From: Cryptomeria japonica
Lineage: Eukaryota; Streptophyta; Pinopsida; Cupressales; Cupressaceae
DNA: 64,000 nucleotides
Direction: 5' to 3'
NCBI RefSeq assembly: GCF_030272615.1
Contig: NC_081415.1
Span: 365,931,667 to 365,995,666, forward strand
Shown here one piece after another: positions 33,986 through 46,289 of the stretch. Both the position numbers and the translations under genes were made by a program. The number at the start of each line of letters is the position of its first letter. Within the stretch, counting starts at the first letter, position 1. The notes below the pieces were generated by a model. The model did not search any database. It was not told where the DNA came from and worked only from the letters and a program-made list of their open reading frames with translations.

Positions 33986-35036
33986 TGTTGGCATTTTCAT
34001 GAAGATTGCATTAATGATATGTTATGTTGTCATTGGTGTCAAATAACTAGTAATGAGAATGTTGATATTTTTATAATATTGTTACTGTAACTGGTAGGAA
34101 GAATTTGTAGAGTGAACCGGTAACTGGTGTAACCGATAAACCCTACCTGTTGTTTTTGATAAACCCTAACCGATTAAGTTTGGTGAATTGGTTATATTGG
34201 TTTATGATCTGATGATGAGCGGTAATGATTATGACACGTATCATTATTGTATGAAGATAATTTGAAGAGATTTTGGCGAGTTGTTGTAACGGTTTTTGTC
34301 TAGGGAATGAGAAAATGTATTGCATCTAATGCAAAGCATGTGATGAGTTACTAATTTCGATGAAGCGGTGATCAAGGAGTGATCAAGGTTTTCATGATTG
34401 ATGTGCAGAGATTGCTATATAATCCAATGGTCATACTTGAACCGATTTATTTACAATATCTATGAGAATTACGTTTTTGTTGTGTTACCAACCTGATTTA
34501 TTTGTTTATGAGGTCGATGAATTTGTTTAGTTTAATGAGTTGGCAAAGAGTTAGCAAAGATCGGTTGAGTGTGTGGTTGTCAAACCGGATGATGTATCTC
34601 CAGTTTGAGTAAAGGAAGATAGGAGCATGAAATGGATCCGATCAAGCAAGTGTAGTGCTATTCAGACAGATCAGAAAACTCTTGTTGTTTTCTAACAATT
34701 ATAGCAAAATTGAAATCCCCTAACCGAGTAAGCTCTAACAAGCTTGGTGTTATTCAAATCCTCTAACAAGGTGATCAATTAGCTTGGATTTTCAAATCCT
34801 CTACCGAGGTTACTCCGTACATGGTATTGCTTCTAACAAGGCATTGTAGTCAATCCCTTAATTGGGTGATTCCTAACAGGATCTTAACAGGACTTTTGTA
34901 AAGCTTTAACAAGCTAGGCTCCTAACATGGCGAACTTCAGAAGAGTTTAGATAATTGTCTTGTGAGTCTCATCTCACCATGGTTTTTACCTATTTAAGTT
35001 TCCATGTCAAAAATATTTGTGTCAAGTGGTGAATGT
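33986..35036 (+). repeat. 3' LTR of the outer copia, missing its last roughly 300 bases
   Basis: It starts TGTTGGCATTTTCATG next to the PPT and follows the 5' LTR to gtcaagtggtgaatg. There it stops and an inverted LTR copy begins. The terminal gattcacccccc block is absent, so the 3' boundary and right-hand target duplication are lost. Confidence 0.85.
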
Positions 35037-36339
35037 AGATAAAAAAATTAATAGAAACTTCACCAATCTCAAAAATCAAGCTCTCAAAGTAAACTTAGAA
35101 CTATCAATATAATACCTCTGTCAAGATAAAACCTCATAAGATAAACCAGTTGACTATTACAACAAATTAATAGTAAACAACTTCTTCATTTCTCAATGCT
35201 TCTGGTTATCATGACTTATCAAAGTAGTTAATTAAATCAACCATAAGAAACATTACCACAAAAACATTCACCACTTGACACAAATATTTTTGACGTGGAA
35301 ACCCAAATAGGAAAAAACTGTGGTGAGATGAGACTCACAAGATAGCTATCTGAATTCTTCTGAAGTTCGCCCTGTTAGGAGCCTAGCCTGTTAAAGCTTT
35401 ACAAAAGTCCTGTTAAGAACTGATCCTATTAGGAATCACCTGGTTAAGGGATTGATTATAATGCCTTGTTAGAAGAAATACCCTATAAGGAGTAACCTCG
35501 GTAGAGGATTTGAAAATCCAAGCTAATGGATCACCTTGTTAGAGGATTTGAATAACACCAAGCTTGTTAGAGCTTACTCGGTTAGGGGATTTCAATTCTG
35601 CAGTAATTGTTAGAAAATAATAGGAGTTTGTTGATCTGTCTAAATAGCACTACACTTGCTTGATCAGATCCATTTCATGCTCCTACCCGCCTTTACTCAA
35701 ACTGCAGATACATCATCTAGTTCGGTAACCACACACTCAACTGATCTTTGCTAACTCTTTGCCAACTCATTAAACTAAACAACTTCATTGACCTTATAAA
35801 AAAATCAATCAGGTTGGTAACACAACAAAAGCCTAATTCTCATAGAGATTACAAACAAATTGGTTCAAGTATGTACATTGGATTACATAGCAATCTCTGC
35901 ACATCAATCAATAAAACCATGATCGCTCCTTGATCACCGCTTCATCGAACTTAGTAACTCATCACGTGCTTTGCATTAGATGCAATACATTTGTTCATTC
36001 CCTAGACAAAAACCGTTACAACTCGCCAAAATCTCTTCAAATTGTCTTCATACAATAATCATACGTTTCATAATCATTACCGCTCATCATCAAATCATAA
36101 ACCAATATAACCAATTTACCAAACTTAATGAGTTAGGGTTTATAAAAAACAACAGGTAGACTTTACCGGTTATATCAATAGATAGGGTTTACACCGGTTA
36201 CCGGTTCACTCCACAAATTCTTCCTACCAGTCATAGTAACAATATTACAATAATATTAACATTCTCATTACTGGTTAATTGACATCAATGACAACATAAC
36301 ATATGATTAATGCAATCTTCATATAAATGCCAACCGTTC
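35037..36339 (-). repeat. Inverted type-B LTR copy
   Basis: Read on the minus strand it is a near-complete type-B LTR: starts gttggcatttatatgaag at 36339, runs through the same blocks as 33986-35036, and ends in ggtgaagtttctatt at about 35045, short of the gattcacccccc block. With its neighbour it forms an inverted repeat with arms of about 1.05 kb around a spacer of about 225 bases. Confidence 0.88.
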
Positions 36340-36344
36340 TGATG

Positions 36345-36655
36345 GGTTTGCATTTTGGGATACCTATGTCGATAAGGGAAGGTTGACAATATGTCATCAT
36401 AATGACTTGTATTGTTGTTCTGGCATGTTTTTCTTATGCTGATAGTTATGGTGATTCTGATGAGTGGTCATTTGGCTTGGAGGTTTTCCATTCGGGGTAA
36501 CATTTGTTGATGAAGTCTGTCACCGTGGAGATTGAGTTTTGGGATGCTTATTTTGATACGATCAGTTATGGACGTAACATAAGGCTACATGAAAATATTA
36601 AAGGAATTTACATGAGTTGAAGGAAAAGATACAACAACTATTCAATACATTAATG
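36345..36655. repeat. Second copy of the 10505-10815 block
   Basis: From gatgggtttgcattttggg to aactattcaata the sequence matches 10511-10813 in the same orientation with few differences. It lies just right of the inverted LTR. The two copies bracket the whole copia/LINE stack. Confidence 0.88.
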
Positions 36656-37359
36656 CATGATCATCAGGTACAATGAAAAGAGTAAACACCATAATGAGGA
36701 TCATCATGTACATCAGAGATATAACATTAGAAAGATAACTTCATGATGTAATGCTATAAGGCAAGGTATAGAGTACAAAAGAGTTTCTTAAAGATAAGTA
36801 TGTTGCCACATGATGGAAGCTACATGAAACATAATTAATTTTTAGTAATAGGATAATGTAATGAAAGCAACAACAACTTAGTTCTCAACATTTAAGATTC
36901 TTTCCTTTTAAGAAGGAGATAAATTATGAATAGTTTTGTTGATACAATGCCCTCAAGGTTATAGCGTTGAACACAAGAAAATTTCTATTTTAAGCAGAGA
37001 ATCAAAAGTATCAGAGCATTTATATGCACATCAAGACAACATGAATAATGAACATTGATCACTAATACATCAAGGTATGATCAACAAAACATTGGTGCAG
37101 TAAGCTAGTCACTGAGTACATTAGCTATAGATAGGAAAAAATAGAAAATGGATTTGGAAAACAATTAACTTAATCATTCTTGCTTCTACATAAAGAGTCA
37201 TTGTTTAAACAGTGATATAAAGAGGAATGACAAAGATTCATTGGTTGTTCTATGTATACATTAAATGCAAGAGCACTTAGAAACATAGTCATGTTTGAAG
37301 TTACATAAGTAAACATATTATCAAAAATATGGTTGTCAAATATCAGTTTTTAACATTCA
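36656..37359. other. No gene or element recognised
   Basis: The stretch is AT-rich with stops in all frames. It is presumably interior CACTA DNA downstream of the minus-strand TNPA-like gene. A duplicated tatcaaaaatatggttgt occurs at 37320 and 37370. Confidence 0.5.
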
Positions 37360-39701
37360 TTAACATATTATCAAAAATATGGTTGTAAAAAATATGATTA
37401 CAATCACTTTTTTTTGTTTCTTTTTAGCAGCTAAATAAAGAAGTGGAGTATCATTTTCTAAATCATCATTCCCCCCTTTAGTTCTTTTGCCCTTTGCTTG
37501 TGATATTAATGTATGCCTAGTTATGTACTCACGACGTGGAGGTTTCTGCAAGGAGGGGTTTGCTGCAATAACAAAGAAATGCTAAATTGATATGTTTTAT
37601 TATTATTATTACAAGTATTTCATTAATTAAAAGAACATTAGAGTGGTGCTCTTTACCTGATGGGGCCACATCATTTTGCTAATCTTGTCTTATAGCCTCA
37701 TGTTCAATATGTTGAACACCCTCTAAATCCTCTGGAGTTGAAACATGAAAGGTTACATTAATTAATACACCAATTACAATTAAATATGTTTAAAAGAACA
37801 TTAGAGTGGTTCTCTTTACCTGATGGGGCCACATCATGTTCCTAATCTTATCTATCCTAATCATGCTCAACATGTTGATCACGCTCTACATGCTCTAAAG
37901 TTGAAACACAAAAGCTTGCATTAATTAATACACCAATTGCAATTAAATATGTTTAAAATAACATTAGAGTGGTCCTCTTTACCTGATGGGGCCACATCAT
38001 GTTCCTGATCTTGTCTAGCCTAATCATGCTCAACATGTTGATCACGCTCTACATGCTCTAAACTTGAAACACTAAAGGTTACATTAATTAATACACCAAT
38101 TGAAATTAAAGATGTTTAAATATATTAATCCATAATGCATTTTACATAGCACATGAATACATCCAGTACCGGGATGCACACCATGACCTTCATTTGCAGG
38201 TTGTGCTCCACCCTCACTAGGTGTCATTCCAATGTCATGTGCAGTATTATCATTTCTTGCCTATTTAAAACAAATAGGTACATAACTAATTTATGGTGGA
38301 AATTAATATTAAATAGATTGCACAAGTATTCAACTTTAATAAACTTCATTGAGTTTATTTACATGTGTCAGATGCAGTGGAAGCTTGTGTTTGCCCATTC
38401 AAGAGTCTTAGGAGTTCAGCCACAGCTCCATAGCCTTGTTGGAAGGCAATCTTTAGTTCCTCTTCTATGGGAGCTCTATTGAATTCAGAGCCCTGCATTT
38501 TTTCGTAAAATCATGAATTTTGCTTCTATGGTGTGATAAAACCAAAATTGTTTGCAATTTATTATTTGGATGCAATATTTCATTTATTGATACTCACAAT
38601 TTGTGCGACTAATTTTATATAACCACTAGAGCCAAGTTTGTGTTGCCCATGTTTTTCTAGTCTTGCCTTTGTTTCCTTTGATGTGCAAGATAGCCTATGA
38701 AAAGTTTGAAATATGTTAGATTATGTAAAAATAAAGAGTAATCAGTCTATAATTACATTGTTGATAGTATCACATACCTTCCTTGGCCCGGTGGTGTCTT
38801 TACTTTTTTTCCTTTTCTACCTTCTCCTTTCCATCTGACACCAGGTCCTTCCACTCCCTCTCTGAAATCATGGGGGGACGCTCATACTTTTTGTTCTTCT
38901 CTAAATGTGACCTATATTGGTCCCTCACATACTTTAGATAAGTACCAACTTTCTTAAGGACCTTGGTTCGGTCGAATGTAATATTACCGAACAACACAAC
39001 TAAATGGTTAATGAGCTCATCTTTTAAATTTTGATTTTAGGAATTCCACTGTGTACGTATGGTGTGCCCAAAGATCTCCACTGTAGTATCATTTAGATGT
39101 TTATAAAAAATATCATTACCTACAAAAAGATTGTGGGATCGTTAGTCTAAAAAGAGTGATGAATAAGTAAATTTCAATTGGATTATATATAATAATAATA
39201 AAAACATTTTAAAGTACCTGGGACCTTCTCTATCTTTATGGGAATGAAATCCTTGGTCACCAAAAATGTGACCGACAATGTTCTCATACTAGTAATACGG
39301 GAAGATCCAAAAAATGTTGCTAAAACATCACTAGTTTTAGTGGCCTCTGCATGCTATGTGTTGTCAACATTTCAGTCAACAATATAGGCACAGATGATGG
39401 GGTCAGATGATGTGATGTATGCACAGGAAGATCAAGATAGACACTTGTACCAACCCCTACTCCCTCGACATTACCTGCAGTACCCTGATCATCGCCAGCA
39501 ACATCACGAGGATGCAAAAAATCCTGTAAAAACAACACATATTTTAGTTCGTGACATAAAATAGTACAAAATATAGAACCATGAAGAACTTATGTTATAA
39601 CTAAATATCTCATGACAACTTACTTGCAAGTTTCGTGCTCTCACAGTCAATATTTTAACCTTTTCTCTTATCCCATCTATTTGAGGCACTATGAATAACA
39701 A
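37360..39701 (-). pseudogene. TNPA/Transposase_24-like CACTA gene, ten exons with GT-AG introns
   Basis: Minus-strand exons can be placed by splice sites at 39701-39624, 39523-39218, 39119-38778, 38694-38598, 38492-38363, 38260-38161, three 75-nt exons (38057-37983, 37894-37820, 37731-37657) and 37545-37360. Coding includes VLKKVGTYLKYVRDQYRSH, MISEREWKDLVSDGK, SKETKARLEKHGQHKLGSSG and EELKIAFQQGYGAVAELLR. This order resembles Transposase_24 (Ptta/En/Spm) proteins that accompany CACTA transposases. Start and 5' exons are not located. One-base shifts near 39350 and 38806, plus stops near 39045 and in repeat exons, suggest a decayed gene. Placement inside the CACTA supports the call. Confidence 0.68.
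37630..38118 (-). repeat. Three tandem 163-bp units, each with a 75-nt exon
   Basis: Units repeat at an exact 163-bp spacing (donor sites beside 37657, 37820 and 37983). Each holds a 75-nt exon ending CCCCATCAG before the gt donor, plus flanking intron. The exon encodes variants of EHVERDQHVEHD and DQEHDVAPSG. At 25 codons, duplication keeps the frame. The outer unit (37657) is the most diverged. Confidence 0.85.
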
Positions 39702-41662
39702 CTGAGGGATTTATTTATTGTATTTTTTTTGGGTCTTCCTTATCATAGCAAGAAAAAATTCCACGCATTTATGGAATTTTCTTCTAATTTTTTGCCCTCT
39801 AGTCGATCTCCCTCTTTTATCCCTACAACATGTCTCTCTTTCCTCTACTCCTCCTGAATTTCCCTCACTCAAGGAAGACAGATCTGAAAAATACCTATTT
39901 TGTGGTACCTACACTCCATCAAATGAGACAAGGCAAACAAGTACTCAGCACTTTCTCTTGTGATAAGAGAATCTTCTTGGGGGGTGTATGGTGCAGGAGC
40001 ACCAAGAGCCCTTTGACGCCACCATGACCATTTTGGGTCAATATTTTTAATAAGGTTGTTAAGAGGCCATTTTGTTTTTGTTCATGAGTAAATAAGGTCA
40101 TTCCATTTATTGGATCAAAGTTGTAAGGCCATTGTGCCATTTTTTGTCATCTCTAGGCCAACTAGGTCCTGAATAGGTTAACACTGGTCAATGCTTCCAG
40201 AGGTGGCAAAAAGTGATTAAATTGATTTAATTCATGGTTTTATGTCATATTTAGCATGTTTGAGGAGTCCTAGGTTGATAGGAGATCATTTGGTTCAAAA
40301 TTACAAAAGTTATCAAAATTGCTCAATAGTTGCTATGAGCAACTTTGCAATTTTGGTGCAAACAGTTGTATTTTGTTTCCGAAATGACCAACTAATTTAA
40401 AATTTGGTTAAAACAGTCGGTGAGGGTCTATAATGACTATATAAATCCTCTTTGGGTCGAGGATGGAGGCTGTTGTTGAATTTTGAAGGAAAAATCAATA
40501 AAGAGCATCTATCCTATTCTTTTGGAGGTTTGGTTGAGTCAGTACAATATTCGGAAGTTTTTAATGGCTACTTGTCTTTTTTTCATCTCTTTTACTTCTA
40601 TATGCTCTCTTATGGACAAGAAATAGGCATTTTTCATTGCACTGATGGACCATGTATTGTTTTTAGTCCCTTTGATCATTTGTGGACCTCAATATGTAAA
40701 TTTATTTCATCGAAGTTTAGAAATTTGAACCCTAGTGAAGTGGACATATTATGGAAGCGGACATGTTATCTAAATGAGATTTAATATTTAATAACATAGG
40801 GGAAATAAGAGTAGAGGAAATGCAACATCTAAACCTGGAGGATTGAAATCCTGGACAATTTGGAGATGTCAGTGAAGAATGTTGTGATGTTATTCTTCCG
40901 AGTATTTGATGAGTACGACTACGACAATTGTGAGGCTTTGGATGGTGGTGGGCATTTATGTTGAGAAAGGTAATTAAGAGGGAGTGAGATCCAAGGTGAA
41001 GTATAATTTCCATCTACCTCAATTTGTTGAAGTGAAGGCAGAGTAGGAAGCAGTTGAGTGGGGTTGCAGTGTTTTCTGTGTGTTGCGGTGGTGAAGTGGA
41101 GGGGTGATGGTGGTAGTAAAGAGCAGGGAAGCATCATGGAAGAAAATTTCATTCTTCAGACGTAGAAACAATCGTGCCCCTTTCATGGGGAATTGAATTC
41201 ATGGAGGGTGCAAATTTTCTTCAAATTCTGGGATGAACATTTGGCACCATGTGTATTTCTAATTGTGGGTAGAGCATTTGAAGGGATCAAACATCGTTAC
41301 AAAACAAGAATGGATGTGTATTCCCTAGTAATGGCATGGGGAATGGAGAGTGGGGATGATACAGGAATGATGAGGAGAATTATAAAGGTGTTGGTCCCAT
41401 TGGATTACCTGGGAGAATTGGATTCACTATTAGAATGGGCAGTACTAGGAGTGGGGTTTGACATTGGGGAAGGAGTGAAACATTATGGTGAAGGAATCAA
41501 AGAGGTAATAATTCCTTTTCTGAGATGGTCGTTCGGGCAGTGTAAATTCCACCATAGAATGGAGGTTCGATGGGGTTGGGAAGCATTAAAGCTACTGGTC
41601 TAGATCAAAGAATTGGATGAGGTGATTGAAAGAGAAAAGGCAGAGGTGGAGGGAGCTAGAAC
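39702..41662 (+). other. Mostly unassigned; possible decayed gene to the left of the solo LTR
   Basis: No known domain is visible. Plus-strand open stretches are 40452-40784 and 41193-41603 (136 codons; DEHLAPCVFLIVGRAFEG, then EGIKEVIIPFLRWSFGQ). The latter's frame is followed by KELDEVIEREKAEVEGA up to the solo LTR. If the LTR is removed, sequence continues at 45891 to an A-tailed end at 46289. It might be one retroposed or gene-derived unit broken by the LTR, but I cannot name it. Confidence 0.3.
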
Positions 41663-44600
41663 TGTAGTACCCCTACCTTAATCAATTTCTAATCTCGGTT
41701 TAATCTTGGTTAGTTTATCTTAATAAAATGTTATAGTCAGATGTTTGATTTAACGCATAGCTATTGATGTGGTTTTCACACTAGTTGTATGCAAGTTGTT
41801 TAGTGTTCCTCTTTCGTGGTATTAATATCGGGCTAACGCTTTCATTAAATTTTATATATGTATGCATGTATGACTCTTGGTTGCAGGATATTTCAGGTAC
41901 AACGCCGCATGAGTGCGAGGTTCATCTTCACCTGGATGTACAGGTTTGAGTGTACCTCTTTTATCCTTAGAGTTGGATTAGGTGGTCGTAAGACCCTAGT
42001 TGACCATAGTCGTGCTCAGGTGAGCATCGTTAGTCGTCATCGGTGTCCCTTTTTGTTTGGGTTTGCGAGTCGTCTGTTTGGTTGACCTTCTCGGTTTGCG
42101 TGCTTGGTGTGTATGGTTAAATTGATTAATTAGTCCTTAGTAATTATTTTGATTAAATATGTATTTGTGCATTAGAGTTTAATGGGCTAAATTAATCGGG
42201 ATACGTTATGCAATTTTCGTTGATATTGGATTGCTTGTTTTAAATTGGGAGTAAGTTCGATTAAATGACTAATTTTGAATATTAAATGCATTTTGTATAT
42301 GTTGTTGAAAAGAAAGTTTTGTATTTTATCGCAATAGATTTAATAGTATTCTATTGGCTTTTGAAATTAGAAAGGTTAAAATCGAAATTAAAGGAAGAAA
42401 TCGATTTTGGAATTGAAAAGCAAGTCAATTTGTTGTTATAGTTAGAAAAGAATTAATTTCGAGAATTTTTTTTAAATAAAAATTTTAATTCCAAAAATGG
42501 AATTTTGGTCAACTCTTCCATATAACCTAATTTTTTGGGAAATTTTGGGGGATGAATATTTTGGTTGGAAAATATATTTTTGTGATGAAAATTTGGGGGG
42601 TTTTGGAGGAGGAGAAACCTCTTGAGCCTGCAGGTTGGGCTCCCTATTAAATCTTTTCCAGGATTGCTATAAGAGGTAAGATTCTGGTTTATATTTTGGT
42701 TCTTTGCTTATCAAAAATTGTTTTGGATTTTAAAAAAAATCTGTTTGTGGAGATTAAAAGTAAACAAAAATCTCATCTATTGGGGAAAAATGATGCAGTT
42801 GTGATTGTAATTCCAATCCAATCTCTTCTTGTTCTATTTCCATTTCAATTCTGGATTATGGTTGCTCTGGTTGTTTTTTTATTAAAATTCAAAGATAAAC
42901 TTGAGATTGGCTGTTCTTCAATGAAATTTGTTAAAATTCTAAGTCAATGCTTTCACATTCAAGTTTTTATCAGAGATATCTGCCTGTTGATTGATATATG
43001 AATGTTATTCAATCTCATTTGGCCAATATGTTGTTGGTATTGGAGAAATTTTCTCCCTTCCTGATCTGGGTATTTTGAATTTGCAAATGAAGAATAAAAT
43101 AAAAATTTAATTATTTTTGTCTCTGCTGAGACTGGCTGGAACTGTGTTTTTTTTTGTTAAACAGTGAGTTTTTTTAAAATTTAAATGAAAAAAAATAAAA
43201 AAAAAATAAATAATTTACTTGTTGGGAGCTGCGTATCCCCTTTGGGATAGCAGCGCACCCCAAGGGGTGCTGCGTGCTTCCCTTTGGGAACAACAACGCT
43301 CCCTTAAGGGAACGCTGTGTGCTCCCTTGGGGAAGCAGCGCATTCCCTTGGGGCTGCGTGAGCTTCCTTGGGGGCTTCGTGAGCTTCCTTGGGGGACGAC
43401 GTGGAAACCCCCTTCCCCCTTTTTATTTGGTAATTTTTTAATTTTTTTTTTTAGTAAAAAATAAATAAATAAATAAATTTAGTAGTTTTAAAAGTTTTTT
43501 TTTTATATATATAAAGTGTTTAATGAATTATTAATTAATATTGATATATATTTATCAATGGAAATAATGTATATATATTGATTAATACGTAATTGGTTTG
43601 TTATGCAGTATTAAATATTAATTATGTATATTTCATTAACCGTAGGGTTATAAATATTTATGAATTAATATTTAATCCTTTTTGGACCTATAATATTAGG
43701 GGAGCGTCTTTCGAAAAAGATGAAATATTGTTTTTATTGGAAAAATTTTCGAGGTAAAACATACTTTATTCAAGAATATATATCGTTTGAAGAATTTAAT
43801 GATATAGGCCATCTGGGAATATTAGAGATGAATATTTAACCCTTGGACGTTATGAATTTAACGATGTGCCTTTGGAAATTTAATTATCACTTGGGAAAAT
43901 TGTTTAGTAACTGATATTCTCATTTAGTAAAATGAATGATTAATTTATAATTTTCCTCTGTTTGAGAAATAGACGACGGTACGATTGCAATTTGTGGTAT
44001 TATACTCACCTGGTAACGGTGATTTTCCGTCATGCATTTTTGAGAACTTAGATCAATCAGAGAATTGGATCAACTTTTATGCTTAAACCAATTTGAGGAA
44101 ATATTGTCTTTTCTGATTATTGCCTTTGCAAGTTTAATTTCTGTATTCGCTTTTGATTATGAAATGGCAAATCATGCTTTGTTTGATAGGACCCTATCGT
44201 ATGGTTTGTTTTGGGGTACCTGTATCAGTCCTCGGTTCCGAGTTGACTGTTGTTTTGTGGTAGTGTCGTATTTGGTCATATCCTCTATGTGGGAGTCGAA
44301 TGATGATTCGTGGTTGACCTTAGTTTGTCAGGTCTCTAGTTAGAGTATCGTCTGTAAGTGTTCATCTTTGAGTCGTGTTTGACCTGATGGTTGTTTCTCC
44401 CTTCTTGTTCTCCATTCGTCTGACCATGTGTACACCTTGGTTTTGAGTTCGTCTGAGTATAATCTAGTGTCGTATGGGAAAGTGGCTTTCGATTGGGGGC
44501 CACGCCCAAAGTGGCTGCTGGGTAACCCGTCGAAAGTGAGTCTAATAAGTGATAACCTTTAAGTAGATTAGAATGTAATTTCTTAGTAAGATAATTGTGC

Positions 44601-45885
44601 CTCACACATGGGACGAGTGCTATCATAGATTCGACATGCTGTGAGAAGGCCTGAAATGGCAAACCACCATCCTTGTCTTCACGAGAGGATGTGTGGGCCC
44701 ACATGAGGCTTGGATGGGCCAGAAGCTCGGATTAGGTTGCCAGGGTAACCCAGTGTATGGGGCCGGGACCTATGAAGACTTGCCATGGTAACCATACCAG
44801 GTTGTGTGATGACACTTGTCCCTACGTTCGCTAGTGTGTTGTCGTTTTGTCCTGTTAGGAGTACCTTTGTGGGTCGTCCTTTTGTCTCTGCCCTTGTGAG
44901 TATCGGTTTCATGTTAGACCTTGGATGGTGATGACTCAGTTTTATGGATGCTCTTCTGGACCTTTGTTTTAGCTTGGATTATGTTCAGCTGGATCCTGTT
45001 CTTTTCAGGGATCGTTTATGTATTTATTGACCGGTGCGGTCGCTTGTATATTGTTTGTATTTCGCCTTGACGGCCGGATTGTAATGGTGTAACCTCTTGT
45101 ATTCTTAACTTTATTATTATTCAGAGGGGTCTTGCAGTTGAGCAGACCCGGAGATGTAGCCCTTTAGGGGTGAACTCCGAGATCATTATGGTGTTATGTG
45201 ATGTATTCTCTTATGTTTCCCTTATTCAGCTTTATCATGTATGAATAGCTTATGTTAGTATGGTTAAGTGGATAAATGGAATTAACTTTAAATGCTTTTA
45301 TTCAGTCCTTTCTTGAATGCCATGTTGATTGAATGCATAAGTGGTTTAGATGAGATTTATCGTAGATGCATGTATGCAATCGTATTTTAAATGCAATAAG
45401 TTGGAATATGAAAGAATGTAACTTAGAGTAATGGAATATATTCAGTTGTTATTAAGGAAATTAAGTATGCTTGAAAAGATCTCTTATGTTTATGATGGGA
45501 TTCTAGTGTGTTAAGATATTAGATGTATGGCTTGTAATTTTAAATGAAAAGCTTGAATGAAGATTATGAATAGATCTTAATGGATGAATCTTTGCTTGTG
45601 ATTTATATTTCCATCTTCTGAAAGAAATTATCCTGATTAAGAATTATCTCGTTGTTAAGATAATCAGCTTATTGGATTAATTGTGTGAGTTAAGTGAATT
45701 GTGAAATTTAAGTAATCTCGTTGGGAAACTCTTTAGGTGTTAGTTGAAGTCTTCCGCTATGTAATTCTGAATCTTTGATATCTTGTTGTATCTTAATGTG
45801 GTGTAACTTAAAAAAAATAAAAATTATTACACTCTATTCTTGTATTTTGGCTTATCCCTTCGGGGTTTCCTGGCGGGGCATTACA
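41663..45885. repeat. Solo LTR of 4.2 kb with perfect target duplication
   Basis: It starts TGTAGTACCCC and ends GGGGCATTACA, imperfect inverted ends. AGAAC flanks both sides (41658-41662 and 45886-45890), a perfect 5-bp target duplication. No PBS, PPT or pol is present inside and open frames are short, so it is a solo LTR left after LTR-LTR recombination. Its length is near the upper range of plant gypsy LTRs. The terminal TGTAGTACC/GGCATTACA words suggest Ty3/gypsy, but the family is not determined. Confidence 0.85.
43219..43410. repeat. GC-rich array of palindromic units inside the solo LTR
   Basis: Within AT-rich DNA lies a 190-base block of diverged units of roughly 30-36 bases, each pairing a gctgcgt/cagcgc word with a self-complementary accccaaggggt or cccttaaggg core. 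At the right end gagcttccttgggggcttcgt repeats exactly. Confidence 0.8.
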
Positions 45886-46289
45886 AGAACCGCAGAAGGT
45901 GAATGCAGGCTCTAGGACGAGTGGTGAGGCAGGCACATCTCAAAGGCAATAAAGTAGTATAAAATAGTTGCCTTTATATTATTTTCAATTTGTTTTGGAC
46001 ATCGCAATGTTAAATCTATTTTTTTAGTAAAACATTTATTTTGGTCATTGCGGTGTTAAAATCTTCTTTTTTGTAATTCTGTTAAGTTAGCTTCTTTATA
46101 GTTGGGGTTGTGGTTTTTGAATATGGACAATTTTGTAGTGTTGTATTTATCATGTTTGCATAGGGGGTTGGCTGGGTTAATGTCATGAAGATAATTTTGT
46201 TGTGGTAGAAAGGGTTTTTTAGATTGATGTCTTATGTATTTTTTTTATTATCTTAATGAAAATAACATTATTACCGAGAAAAAAAAAGT
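45886..46289 (+). other. Retroposed 3' end with A-tail, right flank of the solo LTR
   Basis: After the AGAAC duplication the DNA runs as non-coding, T-rich sequence to cttaatgaaaataacattattaccgag and nine A residues (46279-46287). This looks like the 3' end of a plant LINE or retrocopy. Coding upstream of it would be the unassigned frame at 41193-41660. Identity is uncertain. Confidence 0.4.

Noticed and set aside
10505-36655. 310-bp direct repeats taken as LTRs of one large element
   Set aside because: No TG...CA ends, no primer site or purine tract at the inner edges, and the block is continuous with CACTA interior sequence on the outer sides.
44336-44912. Minus-strand open stretches in the right half of the solo LTR (122 and 77 codons)
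   Set aside because: They lie inside a non-coding LTR in two frames, with no recognisable motif.
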